Assembly: GCF_004346035.1 (NCBI RefSeq)
Contig: NZ_SLZN01000008.1
Location: forward strand, 1-64,000
Source: Acidomonas methanolica
Lineage (GTDB): Bacteria > Pseudomonadota > Alphaproteobacteria > Acetobacterales > Acetobacteraceae
Direction of reading: 5' to 3'
DNA: 64,000 nt
This document shows, piece after piece, positions 16,582 through 25,940 of this stretch (within the stretch, counting starts at the first letter, position 1; every line of letters begins with the position of its first letter). Under the pieces are notes generated by a model, which saw only the letters and a list, made by a program, of their open reading frames with translations, was not told the origin of the DNA and made no database searches. Made by a program: the position numbers and the translations under genes.

Positions 16582-18165
16582 ATGCTCGACCCGGCACTCA
16601 AGGACCAGCTCCGCTCCTACCTCACCCGTCTCGCCGAGCCCATCGTGCTCGACGCCGCACTCGACGACAGCGCGGCGTCCGGGGAGATGAAGACCCTGCT
16701 CGACGAGATCGCCGGCCTGTCGGACAAGGTGAGCGTGACGGAGAGCGCGGACGCCGAGCGGCGTCCCGCCTTCACCGTCCGTCGGGCCTCAGGCGGGGCG
16801 AGCACGACCTTCGCCGCCATTCCGCTGGGGCATGAATTCACCTCGCTGGTGCTCGCCCTGCTCCAGATCGGCGGATACCCGCCCAGGATCGCGCCGGAAG
16901 AGGCGGATCAGATCCGCGCGCTGACGGGCGAATTCCATTTCGAGACCTTCGTGTCGCTCTCCTGCCAGAACTGCCCGGACGTGGTGCAGGCGCTGAACGC
17001 CATGTGCGCCCTCAACCCGCATGTGCATCACACGATGATCGACGGCGCGCTGTTTCAGGCGGAGGTCGCGGCGCGGGGCATCATGTCCGTCCCGCAGGTC
17101 TATCTGAACGGCGAGCCCTTCGCCTCGGGCCGCATGGATATCGAAGCGATTCTCGCCAAACTCGATGCCGGCGCCGTCGCGCGCAAGGCGGCGGCGCTGG
17201 GGGAGAAGGCGCCTTTCGACGTGCTGATCGTCGGAGCCGGCCCCGCCGGTGCGGCGGCGGCGGTCTATGACGCGCGCAAGGGACTCCGCACCGGCCTTCT
17301 CGGCGAGCGGTTCGGCGGGCAGGTGCTCGACACCATGGCGATCGAGAACTACGTCTCGGTGCCGGAAACGGACGGTCCGAAATTCGCCGCCGCGCTGGAA
17401 CAGCATGTCCGTGCCTATGATGTCGATATCATGACCGGGCAGAAGGCCGCGGCGCTCGTTCCCGCCTCCCGGAACGGCGGGCTGCACGAGTTGCATCTCG
17501 AAAACGGCGCGATCCTGCATGCGAAGACGCTGGTCCTCGCCCCCGGCGCGCGCTGGCGGCACATGAATGTCCCCGGCGAGGATATCTACCGCACCAAGGG
17601 CGTCGCCTATTGCCCGCATTGCGACGGTCCGCTCTTCAAGGGCAAGCGCGTGGCCGTGATCGGCGGCGGCAACAGCGGCGTGGAGGCGGCGATCGACCTC
17701 GCGGGGATCGTCCAGCATGTCACGCTGCTCGAATTCGCCGACTCCCTGCGCGCCGATGCCGTGTTGCAGACCAAGCTGCACTCGCTGCCGAACGTGACGG
17801 TCATTACCCACGCCCTGACAACGGAGGTCGTGGGCGACGGGCGGAAGGTGACGAGTCTGCATTATCGCGATCGCCGGACGGAGCAGGCGCATGAGATCGT
17901 GCTGGACGGGATTTTCGTGCAGATCGGCCTCGTGCCGAACACGGAATGGCTGCGCGGCGCGGTGACGCTGTCCGAGCGCGGGGAGATCGTGGTGGATGCG
18001 CATGGCGCGACTTCGGCGCCCGGCGTGTTCGCGGCAGGGGATGCGACGACGACGCCGTACAAGCAGATCGTCGTCGCCGTCGGCGAAGGCGCGACCGCAG
18101 CGCTCTCGGCCTTCGACTATCTCATCCGGCTGCCGGTGGAAGAGGGCGCGCGCGAAGCCGCATGA
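16582..18165 (+). CDS. ahpF: Alkyl hydroperoxide reductase subunit F
   Basis: 527 residues. The flavoprotein passes electrons from NADH to AhpC. The N-terminal double-thioredoxin-like domain holds [15 protein letters not shown] (CxxC near residue 133). An FAD-binding motif reads [17 protein letters not shown] near 214, the redox CPHCDGPL near 345, and the NAD-binding [19 protein letters not shown] near 357. It ends with [29 protein letters not shown] 16582 was chosen from the family-like start [14 protein letters not shown] and AAGGA upstream; the frame is open to 16414. Its stop overlaps the next gene's ATG (ATGA). Confidence 0.96.
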   Translation: MLDPALKDQLRSYLTRLAEPIVLDAALDDSAASGEMKTLLDEIAGLSDKVSVTESADAERRPAFTVRRASGGASTTFAAIPLGHEFTSLVLALLQIGGYPPRIAPEEADQIRALTGEFHFETFVSLSCQNCPDVVQALNAMCALNPHVHHTMIDGALFQAEVAARGIMSVPQVYLNGEPFASGRMDIEAILAKLDAGAVARKAAALGEKAPFDVLIVGAGPAGAAAAVYDARKGLRTGLLGERFGGQVLDTMAIENYVSVPETDGPKFAAALEQHVRAYDVDIMTGQKAAALVPASRNGGLHELHLENGAILHAKTLVLAPGARWRHMNVPGEDIYRTKGVAYCPHCDGPLFKGKRVAVIGGGNSGVEAAIDLAGIVQHVTLLEFADSLRADAVLQTKLHSLPNVTVITHALTTEVVGDGRKVTSLHYRDRRTEQAHEIVLDGIFVQIGLVPNTEWLRGAVTLSERGEIVVDAHGATSAPGVFAAGDATTTPYKQIVVAVGEGATAALSAFDYLIRLPVEEGAREAA

Positions 18166-19007
18166 GAGGCGAACGGGACGTCGCGGCACGGCTGAACAGA
18201 CTGTTGATTCCGCTCGGGGTGGGAGGCGCGGTTCTCGTTTCCGTGCTTCTTGCCCATGCCTGCGATTTTTTTCTGCATGAGTTCGCCCATACCTTTACCG
18301 CGTGGGGTCTCGGCTGGATGGCGGACCCGCTTGCGCTTGGCTACGGCCGGCCCACCATCGACAACATCCTCATGCAGCAGCAGGTCGACGACAACGTCGA
18401 TTACGGCCCGATTTTCGCGAGTGGCCATGGTCTTCAGGCGGCTCTGATCGCCGCCGCCGGTCCGCTTCTCGCCAATGGCGGCGCGGCGATCCTGTGCGAT
18501 CGCCTGCTTCTTGTTCTGACGTGCGGGACGCAGACGCCCGGTCGCGGGAAAATTATGCTCCTCTGGTCGCTGACATGGGTCGCGGCCTTCAACGTATTCA
18601 ATGTGTGGAGCTATGCGCCGATCCGCGCTCTCGCCTCCCATGCGGACATGGCCCTTCTGGCGCGCGGGCTCGGCGTTCCCGGCTGGGTGCTTTTCCCCTT
18701 CGTCACCGGGTTCGCGCTCTGGCTGGCGATTCGCTTCTCCTGCGTGAGTCTGCCTCGGGTGTACTCCACCTTCGCCAGACGCTCCTGGGCCACCGTTCAT
18801 CCCGGGGCCGGTCGCTGGGGACGCATTTTCGGTCCCGTGGTGCTTGCCGCCACCGTGCCTTTTTTCTCGATGAGCGGTCTGGGCGGCACTTATGGCCTCG
18901 CTGCGATTCTCATGAGCTATGCGAGCCTGTTCTTTCTGGTGCCCGTGCTGATGATGGCGTGCTGGGCCGCGTCCCAGCCGGAACCGTCAGAAAACTCGGT
19001 CCGATGA
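18162..19007 (+). CDS. Polytopic membrane protein with M50-like metalloprotease signature
   Basis: 281 residues, start fixed by ATGA overlap with ahpF. Several hydrophobic segments are visible: about 12-33, 85-105, 125-150, 170-195, 215-235 and 240-265. The first membrane helix is followed by [17 protein letters not shown], an HExxH zinc-site pattern inside a hydrophobic context, as in site-2-protease-like M50 peptidases. [13 protein letters not shown] near residue 95 resembles their second conserved segment. [18 protein letters not shown] near 146-163 could supply the third ligand (Asp). These three segments in this order support a membrane metalloprotease, but overall similarity is weak and I do not recognise a named family. 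The overlap implies co-translation with AhpF. Its end overlaps rsmA convergently. Confidence 0.6.
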   Translation: MRGERDVAARLNRLLIPLGVGGAVLVSVLLAHACDFFLHEFAHTFTAWGLGWMADPLALGYGRPTIDNILMQQQVDDNVDYGPIFASGHGLQAALIAAAGPLLANGGAAILCDRLLLVLTCGTQTPGRGKIMLLWSLTWVAAFNVFNVWSYAPIRALASHADMALLARGLGVPGWVLFPFVTGFALWLAIRFSCVSLPRVYSTFARRSWATVHPGAGRWGRIFGPVVLAATVPFFSMSGLGGTYGLAAILMSYASLFFLVPVLMMACWAASQPEPSENSVR

Positions 19008-19820
19008 CGAGAGCAGAAGCGCCGCGAGAGTCGCGAATTCCTGCACCGAGAGCGTTTCCGCCCGTCTCGTCCCTGCGATGCCCGCGCGTTCGAGGAAGGC
19101 GTCCCCGCCCAGCGGCTTCAGCGAGGAACGCAGCATCTTGCGCCTCTGCCCGAAGGCGAGGGCGGTGAGGCGCTCCATGGAGGCGAAGAGGGCGGCGTCC
19201 GGCTGGGCGGGGTAAGGCGTCAGGCTCACCACGGCGGAGTGAACCTTGGGCGGCGGAGAGAACGCGCCGGGCGGAATCTTCATCAGCAGGTGACAGTCGG
19301 CGCACCACTGGGCGAGCACGGCGAGCCGCCCGTACGCGCCGGTATCGGGCGCGGCGCAGATGCGCTCGGCGACTTCCATCTGGAACATCAGCGTCAGCCG
19401 TTCCCAGAGCGCGGCCTGGCGCAGCCAGCCGACCAGCAGCGGCGTGCCGACATTATAGGGGAGATTGGCGACGATCTGACGTGGGGCCGGGCAGAGGCTG
19501 GCGGCATCCAGCGTCGTCGCATCGGCGGGGACGAGCGTAAGGCGGCCGGGGTGATGGTTCGCCAGTTCCTCGATCGCCGGCCAGGCGCGCCGGTCGATCT
19601 CCACGGCGAAGACATGGGCTGCGGGGGTGTCGAGCAGGGCGCGGGTGAGGCCGCCCGGGCCGGGGCCGATCTCCACCACCTGCCGTCCGCGCAGATCGCC
19701 CGCGAGGGAGGCGATGCGCGCGGTGATCGACGGATCGAGCAGGAAGTGCTGGCCGAGCGCCTTGCGGGCGTCGAGCCCATGGGCGCGAATGGTCTCGGCG
19801 AGACCGGGCAGGGCGCTCAG
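18987..19820 (-). CDS. rsmA: 16S rRNA dimethyladenosine transferase RsmA (KsgA), probable CTG start
   Basis: About 277 residues. The enzyme dimethylates two adjacent adenosines near the 16S rRNA 3' end using SAM. The family N-terminus is clearly encoded: AETIRAHGLDARKALGQHFLLDPSI, then VVEIGPGPGGLTRALL (SAM loop) and ANLPYNVGTPLL (catalytic NLPY), with PKVHSAVVSL later. No ATG, GTG or TTG exists in frame between the upstream stop and a GTG at 19679, which would delete GQHFLLD. The best start is CTG 19820, overlapping the surA stop as CTGA with AGG five bases ahead. The last 21 bases overlap the convergent membrane gene. Confidence 0.93.
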   Translation of the reverse strand: MSALPGLAETIRAHGLDARKALGQHFLLDPSITARIASLAGDLRGRQVVEIGPGPGGLTRALLDTPAAHVFAVEIDRRAWPAIEELANHHPGRLTLVPADATTLDAASLCPAPRQIVANLPYNVGTPLLVGWLRQAALWERLTLMFQMEVAERICAAPDTGAYGRLAVLAQWCADCHLLMKIPPGAFSPPPKVHSAVVSLTPYPAQPDAALFASMERLTALAFGQRRKMLRSSLKPLGGDAFLERAGIAGTRRAETLSVQEFATLAALLLSSSDRVF

Positions 19821-21250
19821 CTTGCCTGTTTCCCCTGCGTCTTGCCGCTCGCGGGCGTCTTGCTCTCCGGCGTCTCGGCGGCGTGTGCAGGTTCATCGCG
19901 CATCTGGATGATGGAGCGGCGTTCGAGATCGCGGGCCAACTGGCGGGAGGCCTGCTCCACACGCTCGTTCATCAACTCGTCCGCGATTTCGCTCGGTGTC
20001 TGCTGGGCGACGTTCTTCTGCTGGCGCGAGCAGACGATGAGCAGGGCGATGCCGTCGCGCGAGACCAGCGGGCGGCTGGCCTGCCCGTCGCCGAGATGCG
20101 CCAGCACGGCCTGCATCTGCGGATTGACGCGTTCGAGAATGATCGGGCCGGGATTGCTGGGATGGGAATCCGCGACGCCGAGCTGGGTATTGAGCGCCTC
20201 CATCTGCGTGCAGTCATGAATGGACGCGGCGGCGGCGGTCGCCTTCTGCAATTGCATTTTCTGCTGGTCCGTCGGCGCCTGCGGATTCAGCGGCGCCTCG
20301 AACGGGAAGAATGCCTGACGGATGGTCAGGACGGTCGCGTTCTGATGCCCGACCGTTCGTTTCGCAGTGACCGTCGCGATCACATAGCCGCCCGGCACGC
20401 GAATGGGATTCGAGATCGCGCCCACGGGCATGGCCCGGACGATGGCGGCGACGGGCTGGTCGAGATTGTCTTCCTGCACCCAGCCCATCGCGCCGCCGTT
20501 CAGCGCCGTCTGGGATTGCGAGAACTGGGCCGCGACGATCGGGAAGGGCGCGCCTTCGCGAAGCTGCGCGATGATGGTCTTGGTGAAATCGAGTTCCTGC
20601 TGATCGTGCCGGGGATCGGCGACGGGGATGAAGATCTCGCTGACCATGTACTGCGGCCGGCCTTCCTCCGCTTGCAGGGCGGCCTCGCGCTGGGCGATCT
20701 GCTGGGCGGTGATATGGCCGCTATCGGCGATCTGCTCGCGCAGGACCTGCATCCAGCCGAGCTGCACGCGGATCTGGTCGATCAGCGTGGTCAGCGAGAC
20801 GCCGTCCTGGGCGAGGTGATCGCGCAGGGCGTTCTTCGGCATGCCGTTGCGCTGTTCGATCCCCGCGATGGACTGGGCGATCTGCTCCGGCGGGATGTTG
20901 ATATGGCGCTTGAGGATTTCCTGCGTCTTGTAGCGTTCCACGATGAGCTGGTGGACGATCTGCGGACGCAGCCGGGCCATCAGTTCCGGGCTGATCGACA
21001 ATCCGGTGGAGAGCGCGAAGAGGCGGCCGCGATTATCGACGTCGCGCTGGGTCAGCACCTGGCCGTTGACGACGGCGACGATGGAGTCTTCGGGCGGCGT
21101 CGCCTCCGGCGCGGCGGGCGCATGTGCCTTCGGGGAGGTGGCGTCGGCCTGCTGATGCCGAGGCGCGGCCTGCGCCGCGGCGGGTGCAAGGAGTCCGGCA
21201 AGGAGACCGGCGAGGAGGCCGAAGCGGGCGACTGGAGGGGAAAGGATCAT
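19817..21250 (-). CDS. surA: Periplasmic chaperone / peptidyl-prolyl isomerase SurA
   Basis: 477 residues. The periplasmic chaperone escorts outer-membrane proteins, including LptD, to the BAM complex. A Sec signal peptide is visible (MILSPPVARFGLLAGLLAGLLAPAAAQA), and this decides ATG 21250 against the longer frame to 21394. The SurA N domain follows (DSIVAVVNGQVLTQRDVDNR, LRPQIVHQLIVERYK). A parvulin-type PPIase domain begins near residue 208 (RPQYMVSEIFIPV, QFSQSQTALNGGAMGWVQED, GAISNPIRVPGGYVIATV). The C-terminus is Lys/Pro-rich and unusually extended. It lies ten bases after lptD and its stop overlaps rsmA, as in many lptD-surA-rsmA operons, here without pdxA. Confidence 0.93.
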   Translation of the reverse strand: MILSPPVARFGLLAGLLAGLLAPAAAQAAPRHQQADATSPKAHAPAAPEATPPEDSIVAVVNGQVLTQRDVDNRGRLFALSTGLSISPELMARLRPQIVHQLIVERYKTQEILKRHINIPPEQIAQSIAGIEQRNGMPKNALRDHLAQDGVSLTTLIDQIRVQLGWMQVLREQIADSGHITAQQIAQREAALQAEEGRPQYMVSEIFIPVADPRHDQQELDFTKTIIAQLREGAPFPIVAAQFSQSQTALNGGAMGWVQEDNLDQPVAAIVRAMPVGAISNPIRVPGGYVIATVTAKRTVGHQNATVLTIRQAFFPFEAPLNPQAPTDQQKMQLQKATAAAASIHDCTQMEALNTQLGVADSHPSNPGPIILERVNPQMQAVLAHLGDGQASRPLVSRDGIALLIVCSRQQKNVAQQTPSEIADELMNERVEQASRQLARDLERRSIIQMRDEPAHAAETPESKTPASGKTQGKQAS

Positions 21251-21260
21251 CAGGGTTGTG

Positions 21261-23576
21261 TCAGCCGTTGATTCCGAAAGTGCCGATCGTCTTGAACGTG
21301 AAGTTGAACAGCACGGTCGTATTCCGCTGCTGCCCGCCAATCGAGGTATATTGCTTGATGGCCAGGATGTCCAAGCCGAAGCAGTCATTCGCATAGCCGA
21401 TGTCGCCGCCGAGGCTCACGAATTGATGCCGGGCGAGCGAGCGGCGGCCGAAGACGGAGAGATGGTAGTTCCGCCATTGGCTGGAGAATCCGCCGGAAAT
21501 CTCGCTCATCGGCGTGTACCATGCGGAGGTCGGGCCGTTCTGGCGGTAATTGGTGGCGTAATAATAGTATGGCGTCACGGGCTCGTAGACATAGCCCGCA
21601 TTGATGTGGAAGATCGGCACGCCGGTGCTGATCAGCCCTTCCCCGTAATCGAAGGCCTTGCGCCACGGATTGTAGCGGCCGCGGGCGGTCAGATCGATAA
21701 ATTTGCTGGGCGAGAAACGGATGCGCCCCACCGGGTCCGACAAGGTGTGGTCCAGGCCGGAATAGGGGACGCGATTGTGCTGGATATGCTCCTGCACGCT
21801 TTCGCCGATCAGCACGTCGATCGCGTGGCCGCGCCAGCTCCAGTTGTTGTGGAGGCCGAAATTGGCGCGCAGGCCGCCGTCCAGCCGATCCGTCCCCTGC
21901 CAGCGATTGAGCGAGAACAATGTCGTATCGGTGAATTCGTACGAGAGACTGTCCTCGTTCGGCAGGAAGCGGGTGGCGCTGTTGCCGCTGTTGGGCGCGG
22001 CGATGATCTGGGCGACGGGTTCGAACACCTGCGTGCCGTGCCCGTGGGCGAAGCCGCGGAGGAACGGCCAGTTCAGCTTCAGCGCGATGGTGGGAAGAAC
22101 CTGGCCGGCCGTATGGTTGCGGCCCGTGCCGTACCAGGCCGGCTGTTGGTAGAGATCGTTGCCGCGATAGAGCATCGAATCGACCCGCAGGGTCAGCAGC
22201 CAGATCTGGCCGAGCGTGTTGCGGAAGGGGCGGTCCCAGTTCATCTGGACCTCGCCGCGCTGATCAGACACGCCGCTGGCGCGATAGAGGTCGAAATCGG
22301 TCGTATGGAGCGAGAACGTCCCGCCCCATGCGTCCGGCTTCCCCTGGAAGGCGTAGGTCAGGCGCGGCAGGACATAGGGCAGTTCGGCGTCGTGAATGAC
22401 GCCCTGGTTGAGGCCCTGGAAGAAGGAGCCGTCCAGCCGCGCGTAGGCGCCGACGCCGAATCCCTCCAGATAGGCGGTCGAATTGAGGAATTCGTTGCCG
22501 TAGCCGGAGATGCGGTAATCGCGCATGTAGTTGGCGGATGAGGCGAGATTGACATTGACCCCGGCGCGCCACCAGCGATTGATGTCGAATTCCGCCATGC
22601 CTCGGACATAGCCCTGGATGCCGTGCTCGCTGGTCGAGCCCACGTCATTGCCGAACGCGTTGACGAACGAGCTCGTCCGGTGCGTGTCGTAGGCGACGCC
22701 GGCGATCGCGGAGATCTTGCCGAAATTCATCGCGTTGCGGTACAGCCCGCTGATCTGCGGGCCGGTGCGGCTGGAGATCAGCCCCTGGACCGTCAGATCC
22801 TGCTGGTCGTCGATCGCCCAGAAATAGGGAATGGTCATATAGGTGCCGAGCCAGCGGTCATGCGGGCTGATGCCGGTGGTGAGGAAGCCGCTCTGCCGCT
22901 TCACCGTGGGGTCGGACATGGAGAAGGTCGGGAAATAGATCACCGGGATGCCCAGTATGTCCATCCAGGCATGGGTGAACTCGATGCGCTTGTGCTCGAC
23001 ATCCTGCGTCGCGCCATAGGCGCGCAACTGCCAGAAGGCCGGCGCGGCGGGGTTGGCGGCGCAGGGCTTGCAGGCGGTATAGACCGCATGCGTCATTTCG
23101 TTGATCTGGCCGCCCGTCCGGCGCATGCCGTTCGCGGCGAGCTTGGCGTTGTCCTCCATGCGCAGATAGATGCCCGTGGCGATGCCGTCATGCATTCCGT
23201 TGGAAAGCTCGACATAGGAGGCGTAGGTGGTGCTGCCGTCGGGCTCGACGATCGCCACATGCCCGCGCGCGGCCATCACGCCGGTGTTGCGGTCATAGGT
23301 GATCCTGTCGGCGCGCAGGGCATGGTCGCCCTGCCAGACCTGAACGTTGCCCCACCATGTGGCGATGCCGTTCTTCTGGTCGTAGCTCTCGTGATCGGTG
23401 AGATAGGTCACGGGATCGGCGGCGCTGGTCGGCTTGCCGATCTGGACCTTCGGACCGGACTGCGCCTTCGTCCCCGCCGCCATGGCGGGCGCGAGAGTCG
23501 CCGTTCCCGTGAGAATCGTGGCTGCGATCCAGATACCCCGTCGCGCGTTGCCCATTCCGCCGCGCCCTCTTCTCAT
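21261..23576 (-). CDS. lptD: LPS-assembly outer-membrane protein LptD
   Basis: 771 residues. The outer-membrane beta-barrel inserts lipopolysaccharide into the outer leaflet together with LptE. The start at ATG 23576 overlaps the lptG stop (ATGA). A second methionine (MGNARRG) eight codons later would give a tidier signal peptide, IWIAATILTGTATLAPAMAAG. An OstA-like periplasmic domain follows (ADRITYDRNTGVMAARGHVAIVEPDG), then the barrel with VIYFPTFSM, GFLTTGISPHDRWLGTYMTIPYFW and SLGGDIGYANDCFGLDI. Two close cysteines near the domain border (ACKPCA) may form the disulfide used by LptD. The neighbours lptF/lptG upstream and surA downstream belong to the same pathway. Confidence 0.95.
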   Translation of the reverse strand: MRRGRGGMGNARRGIWIAATILTGTATLAPAMAAGTKAQSGPKVQIGKPTSAADPVTYLTDHESYDQKNGIATWWGNVQVWQGDHALRADRITYDRNTGVMAARGHVAIVEPDGSTTYASYVELSNGMHDGIATGIYLRMEDNAKLAANGMRRTGGQINEMTHAVYTACKPCAANPAAPAFWQLRAYGATQDVEHKRIEFTHAWMDILGIPVIYFPTFSMSDPTVKRQSGFLTTGISPHDRWLGTYMTIPYFWAIDDQQDLTVQGLISSRTGPQISGLYRNAMNFGKISAIAGVAYDTHRTSSFVNAFGNDVGSTSEHGIQGYVRGMAEFDINRWWRAGVNVNLASSANYMRDYRISGYGNEFLNSTAYLEGFGVGAYARLDGSFFQGLNQGVIHDAELPYVLPRLTYAFQGKPDAWGGTFSLHTTDFDLYRASGVSDQRGEVQMNWDRPFRNTLGQIWLLTLRVDSMLYRGNDLYQQPAWYGTGRNHTAGQVLPTIALKLNWPFLRGFAHGHGTQVFEPVAQIIAAPNSGNSATRFLPNEDSLSYEFTDTTLFSLNRWQGTDRLDGGLRANFGLHNNWSWRGHAIDVLIGESVQEHIQHNRVPYSGLDHTLSDPVGRIRFSPSKFIDLTARGRYNPWRKAFDYGEGLISTGVPIFHINAGYVYEPVTPYYYYATNYRQNGPTSAWYTPMSEISGGFSSQWRNYHLSVFGRRSLARHQFVSLGGDIGYANDCFGLDILAIKQYTSIGGQQRNTTVLFNFTFKTIGTFGING

Positions 23577-24727
23577 CAACCATCCTCCAGGTGCAGCAGC
23601 AATGCGATCGCCAGGCACAGCCCCGCCCCCGTCGGCGCCCATGCGGCGAGAACGGGCGGAAGCGCGCCGGATTCCCCGAACTGCGCCGCGACCTTGGAGA
23701 CGGTGAAGAGCACGAAGCCAGCGGCGACGCCCGAGCCGATCATCCGCGCGACACCGCCCCTCCGGCTGGGACGCATCGAGAATCCTGCCGCCACCAATGC
23801 CATCGTTCCGGCCAATATGGGAAGCGCCAGCAGTGTCTGAAAATGCAACCTGTGGCGAATGGAGGTGAAGCCGGACCGTTCCAGAAGGCGGATGAACCCC
23901 GGCAACGCCCAGACGGACATGGTTTCCGGCGAGGCGAAACTCTCCTCCACGCGCGGAACGGTCAGGTTGGTGGGCAGTTCGTAGGTCCCCGCTGGAACCG
24001 GCAGATGGTCGGGACGGATGGAGGACGCATCCTCCAGCGTCCAGTGGCCGGGGTCGAGTTCGCCGCGCGGCGCCTCGATCCGCAGGACGAGGCGGTCGTG
24101 ATCGCCGAGCCGGAAGACGGACACCTCCTGGAGATGGATCGTGCCGCCGCGCATGTGAACGACGCGCGCGTAAAGGATCGCCACCCCATCAGCGCCGTTC
24201 TGGCGATCCGGCTGGCGGACCCAGAGCGATCCGCCGTTCAGCGCCAGAGGGCCGCCGCCGGTGCGCAGATAGGTGTCGTCGAGAAGCTCCGCCCTGCGGT
24301 ACATCATGGAGGAGAGCGGGGTGACGAGCGTCGTCGCCGTCGTGCCGATCAGCAGGGCGCAGGCGAGGGGCGCGGCGAGGAACTGCCAGGCGGAAATCCC
24401 GGCCGCCCGCGCGACGATCAGCTCCGAGGAGCGGGTCAGCCGCCAGAAGCACACGATGCCGCCCAGCAGCACGCCGAACGGCAGGATGGTGATGGCGAAA
24501 TAGGGGATGTGCAGGCAGGCGATCTTGAGCGCCATGCTGGACGGCACATGGGGCTTGCTGGCCACGCGCCGCAACAGGTCGATGCAGTCGAAGAGCGAGA
24601 CCAGCCCGGTCAGCGCCAGGATCATGGCCATGACGGCCGCGGTGAATTGTCGCGCGAGATAGAGGGAGAGGGTGACGGAAACGCCCGTTCCCCAGCCCTT
24701 CGAGCGGACGAAAGCCTCAAGCGACAT
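23576..24727 (-). CDS. lptG: LPS export ABC transporter permease LptG
   Basis: 383 residues, YjgP/YjgQ permease family. Together with LptF and the LptB ATPase (not in this window) it extracts LPS from the inner membrane. Three N-terminal membrane helices (AAVMAMILALTGLVSLFD, IPYFAITILPFGVLLGGIVCFWRL, FLAAPLACALLIGTTATTLV) flank the typical RSSELIVARAAGIS coupling region. A periplasmic beta-jellyroll (about 140-270) is followed by three C-terminal helices. It overlaps lptF by 11 bases and lptD by four, so the three are translationally coupled. Confidence 0.93.
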   Translation of the reverse strand: MSLEAFVRSKGWGTGVSVTLSLYLARQFTAAVMAMILALTGLVSLFDCIDLLRRVASKPHVPSSMALKIACLHIPYFAITILPFGVLLGGIVCFWRLTRSSELIVARAAGISAWQFLAAPLACALLIGTTATTLVTPLSSMMYRRAELLDDTYLRTGGGPLALNGGSLWVRQPDRQNGADGVAILYARVVHMRGGTIHLQEVSVFRLGDHDRLVLRIEAPRGELDPGHWTLEDASSIRPDHLPVPAGTYELPTNLTVPRVEESFASPETMSVWALPGFIRLLERSGFTSIRHRLHFQTLLALPILAGTMALVAAGFSMRPSRRGGVARMIGSGVAAGFVLFTVSKVAAQFGESGALPPVLAAWAPTGAGLCLAIALLLHLEDG

Positions 24728-25940
24728 GATCGCCGCCTCCGCGCGCCGTCCGGCGCGCCGCTTTCCTTGCCGCGCATTTCTCCCGCCACCACTCCGCCAT
24801 TTCGGGGCCGAAGAGGTGCAGCGCGCCGATCAGGGCCGGCACGAGCGCGACCAGCCACATGAGCGGCACGAGATGGAGATCGCGCCCGGCAAGGTTCTGC
24901 ACCATGAGCGACAGCGCGAGCAGTCCTACCACGGTGAGGATCGCCGTCAGCGGCCGGGTGATGCCGCCATGGCGGGAGAACGCGCCGCTCAGCACCGAGA
25001 CGAGGCCGATCATCACGAAGGACAGCACGGTAAGCGGCGTGGTGAGCCGCCGCCAGCCTTCCACGGCGAATTTCGCCCGGTCCTGCCGGGAGAGATCCGG
25101 ATCGCGCGGCGACAGCAGGTCGCGCAGCGGCATCTCCGCCGCATCGCGCGATTCCTCGGTCGCGCGATGGACGGGGGTGAGGTCGATCGTGTTGCGCGCG
25201 AAGCTCAGCACGTTGAGCCGCCCCGTCTTGTGGTCGATCTCCTGCCGCGAGCCGTTATAGAGCACCACGCGCGGCTGGTCCTTCACCACGAGGATCGAAC
25301 CCCGTTCCGCCAGGATCGTCGCATGGGCGCCGGGTTGCCGGTCATCCTCGACCAGGACGCCGTGCAGCTCGCCGTCATTGGTGCGGGAGCGGACATAGAC
25401 GGTCAGGTCCGGCGAAATCTGCGCGAACACGCCCTCCTGCAACAGGAATGCCGCCATGCGGTTGCGGATCTGGAACTCCGTGCGGCGGAAGGCATGGAAG
25501 GAATGCGGCACGATCCAGAGATTGAGCGCATAGCAGAGCAGCGTCGCCAGCACGGCGCAGATCAGCCCCGGCCGCGCGAGCTGATAGGGCGATCGTCCCG
25601 CCGCGCGCATCACGGTGAGTTCGCGGTCGCCCAGCATCCGCTGATAGGTGAAGAGCACGACGAGAAAGGTGCTGATCGGCAGGATGATGGCGACGAAGCC
25701 GGGCACCAGCAGGGCGGTCAGGCCGATGAAGGTGCGCAGGGAGAGGCCGCGATCCACCACGAGCGAGACGAAATGCAGCGACTGCATGAGCCAGACAAGC
25801 GCCACCGCGCCGCCCGTGATGGCCAGCAATCCGAGCAGGAGCTGCCGCAGCACGTAGCGGTTCAGCAGCGGCAGGCGTATCCGGGTCACGAGCGCCGGAA
25901 AGACGGGCCGCACCGCTGAAAGGAAGGTGTCGCGCGTCAA
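24717..25940 (-). CDS. lptF: LPS export ABC transporter permease LptF, TTG start
   Basis: 407 residues, partner of LptG. Hydrophobic helices occur near 35-60, 72-95 and 125-145, with the family's RMLGDRELTVMRAAGRSPYQLARP coupling segment. The periplasmic domain (ISPDLTVYVRSRTNDGELHGVLVEDD) spans about 165-290. Three more helices end the protein, followed by a basic tail (REKCAARKAARRTARGGG). The start is most simply TTG 25940, which overlaps the previous stop (TTGA) with AAGGTGA ahead; a downstream GTG is the alternative. It heads the lptF-lptG-lptD-surA-rsmA operon. Confidence 0.92.
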   Translation of the reverse strand: MTRDTFLSAVRPVFPALVTRIRLPLLNRYVLRQLLLGLLAITGGAVALVWLMQSLHFVSLVVDRGLSLRTFIGLTALLVPGFVAIILPISTFLVVLFTYQRMLGDRELTVMRAAGRSPYQLARPGLICAVLATLLCYALNLWIVPHSFHAFRRTEFQIRNRMAAFLLQEGVFAQISPDLTVYVRSRTNDGELHGVLVEDDRQPGAHATILAERGSILVVKDQPRVVLYNGSRQEIDHKTGRLNVLSFARNTIDLTPVHRATEESRDAAEMPLRDLLSPRDPDLSRQDRAKFAVEGWRRLTTPLTVLSFVMIGLVSVLSGAFSRHGGITRPLTAILTVVGLLALSLMVQNLAGRDLHLVPLMWLVALVPALIGALHLFGPEMAEWWREKCAARKAARRTARGGGDHVA

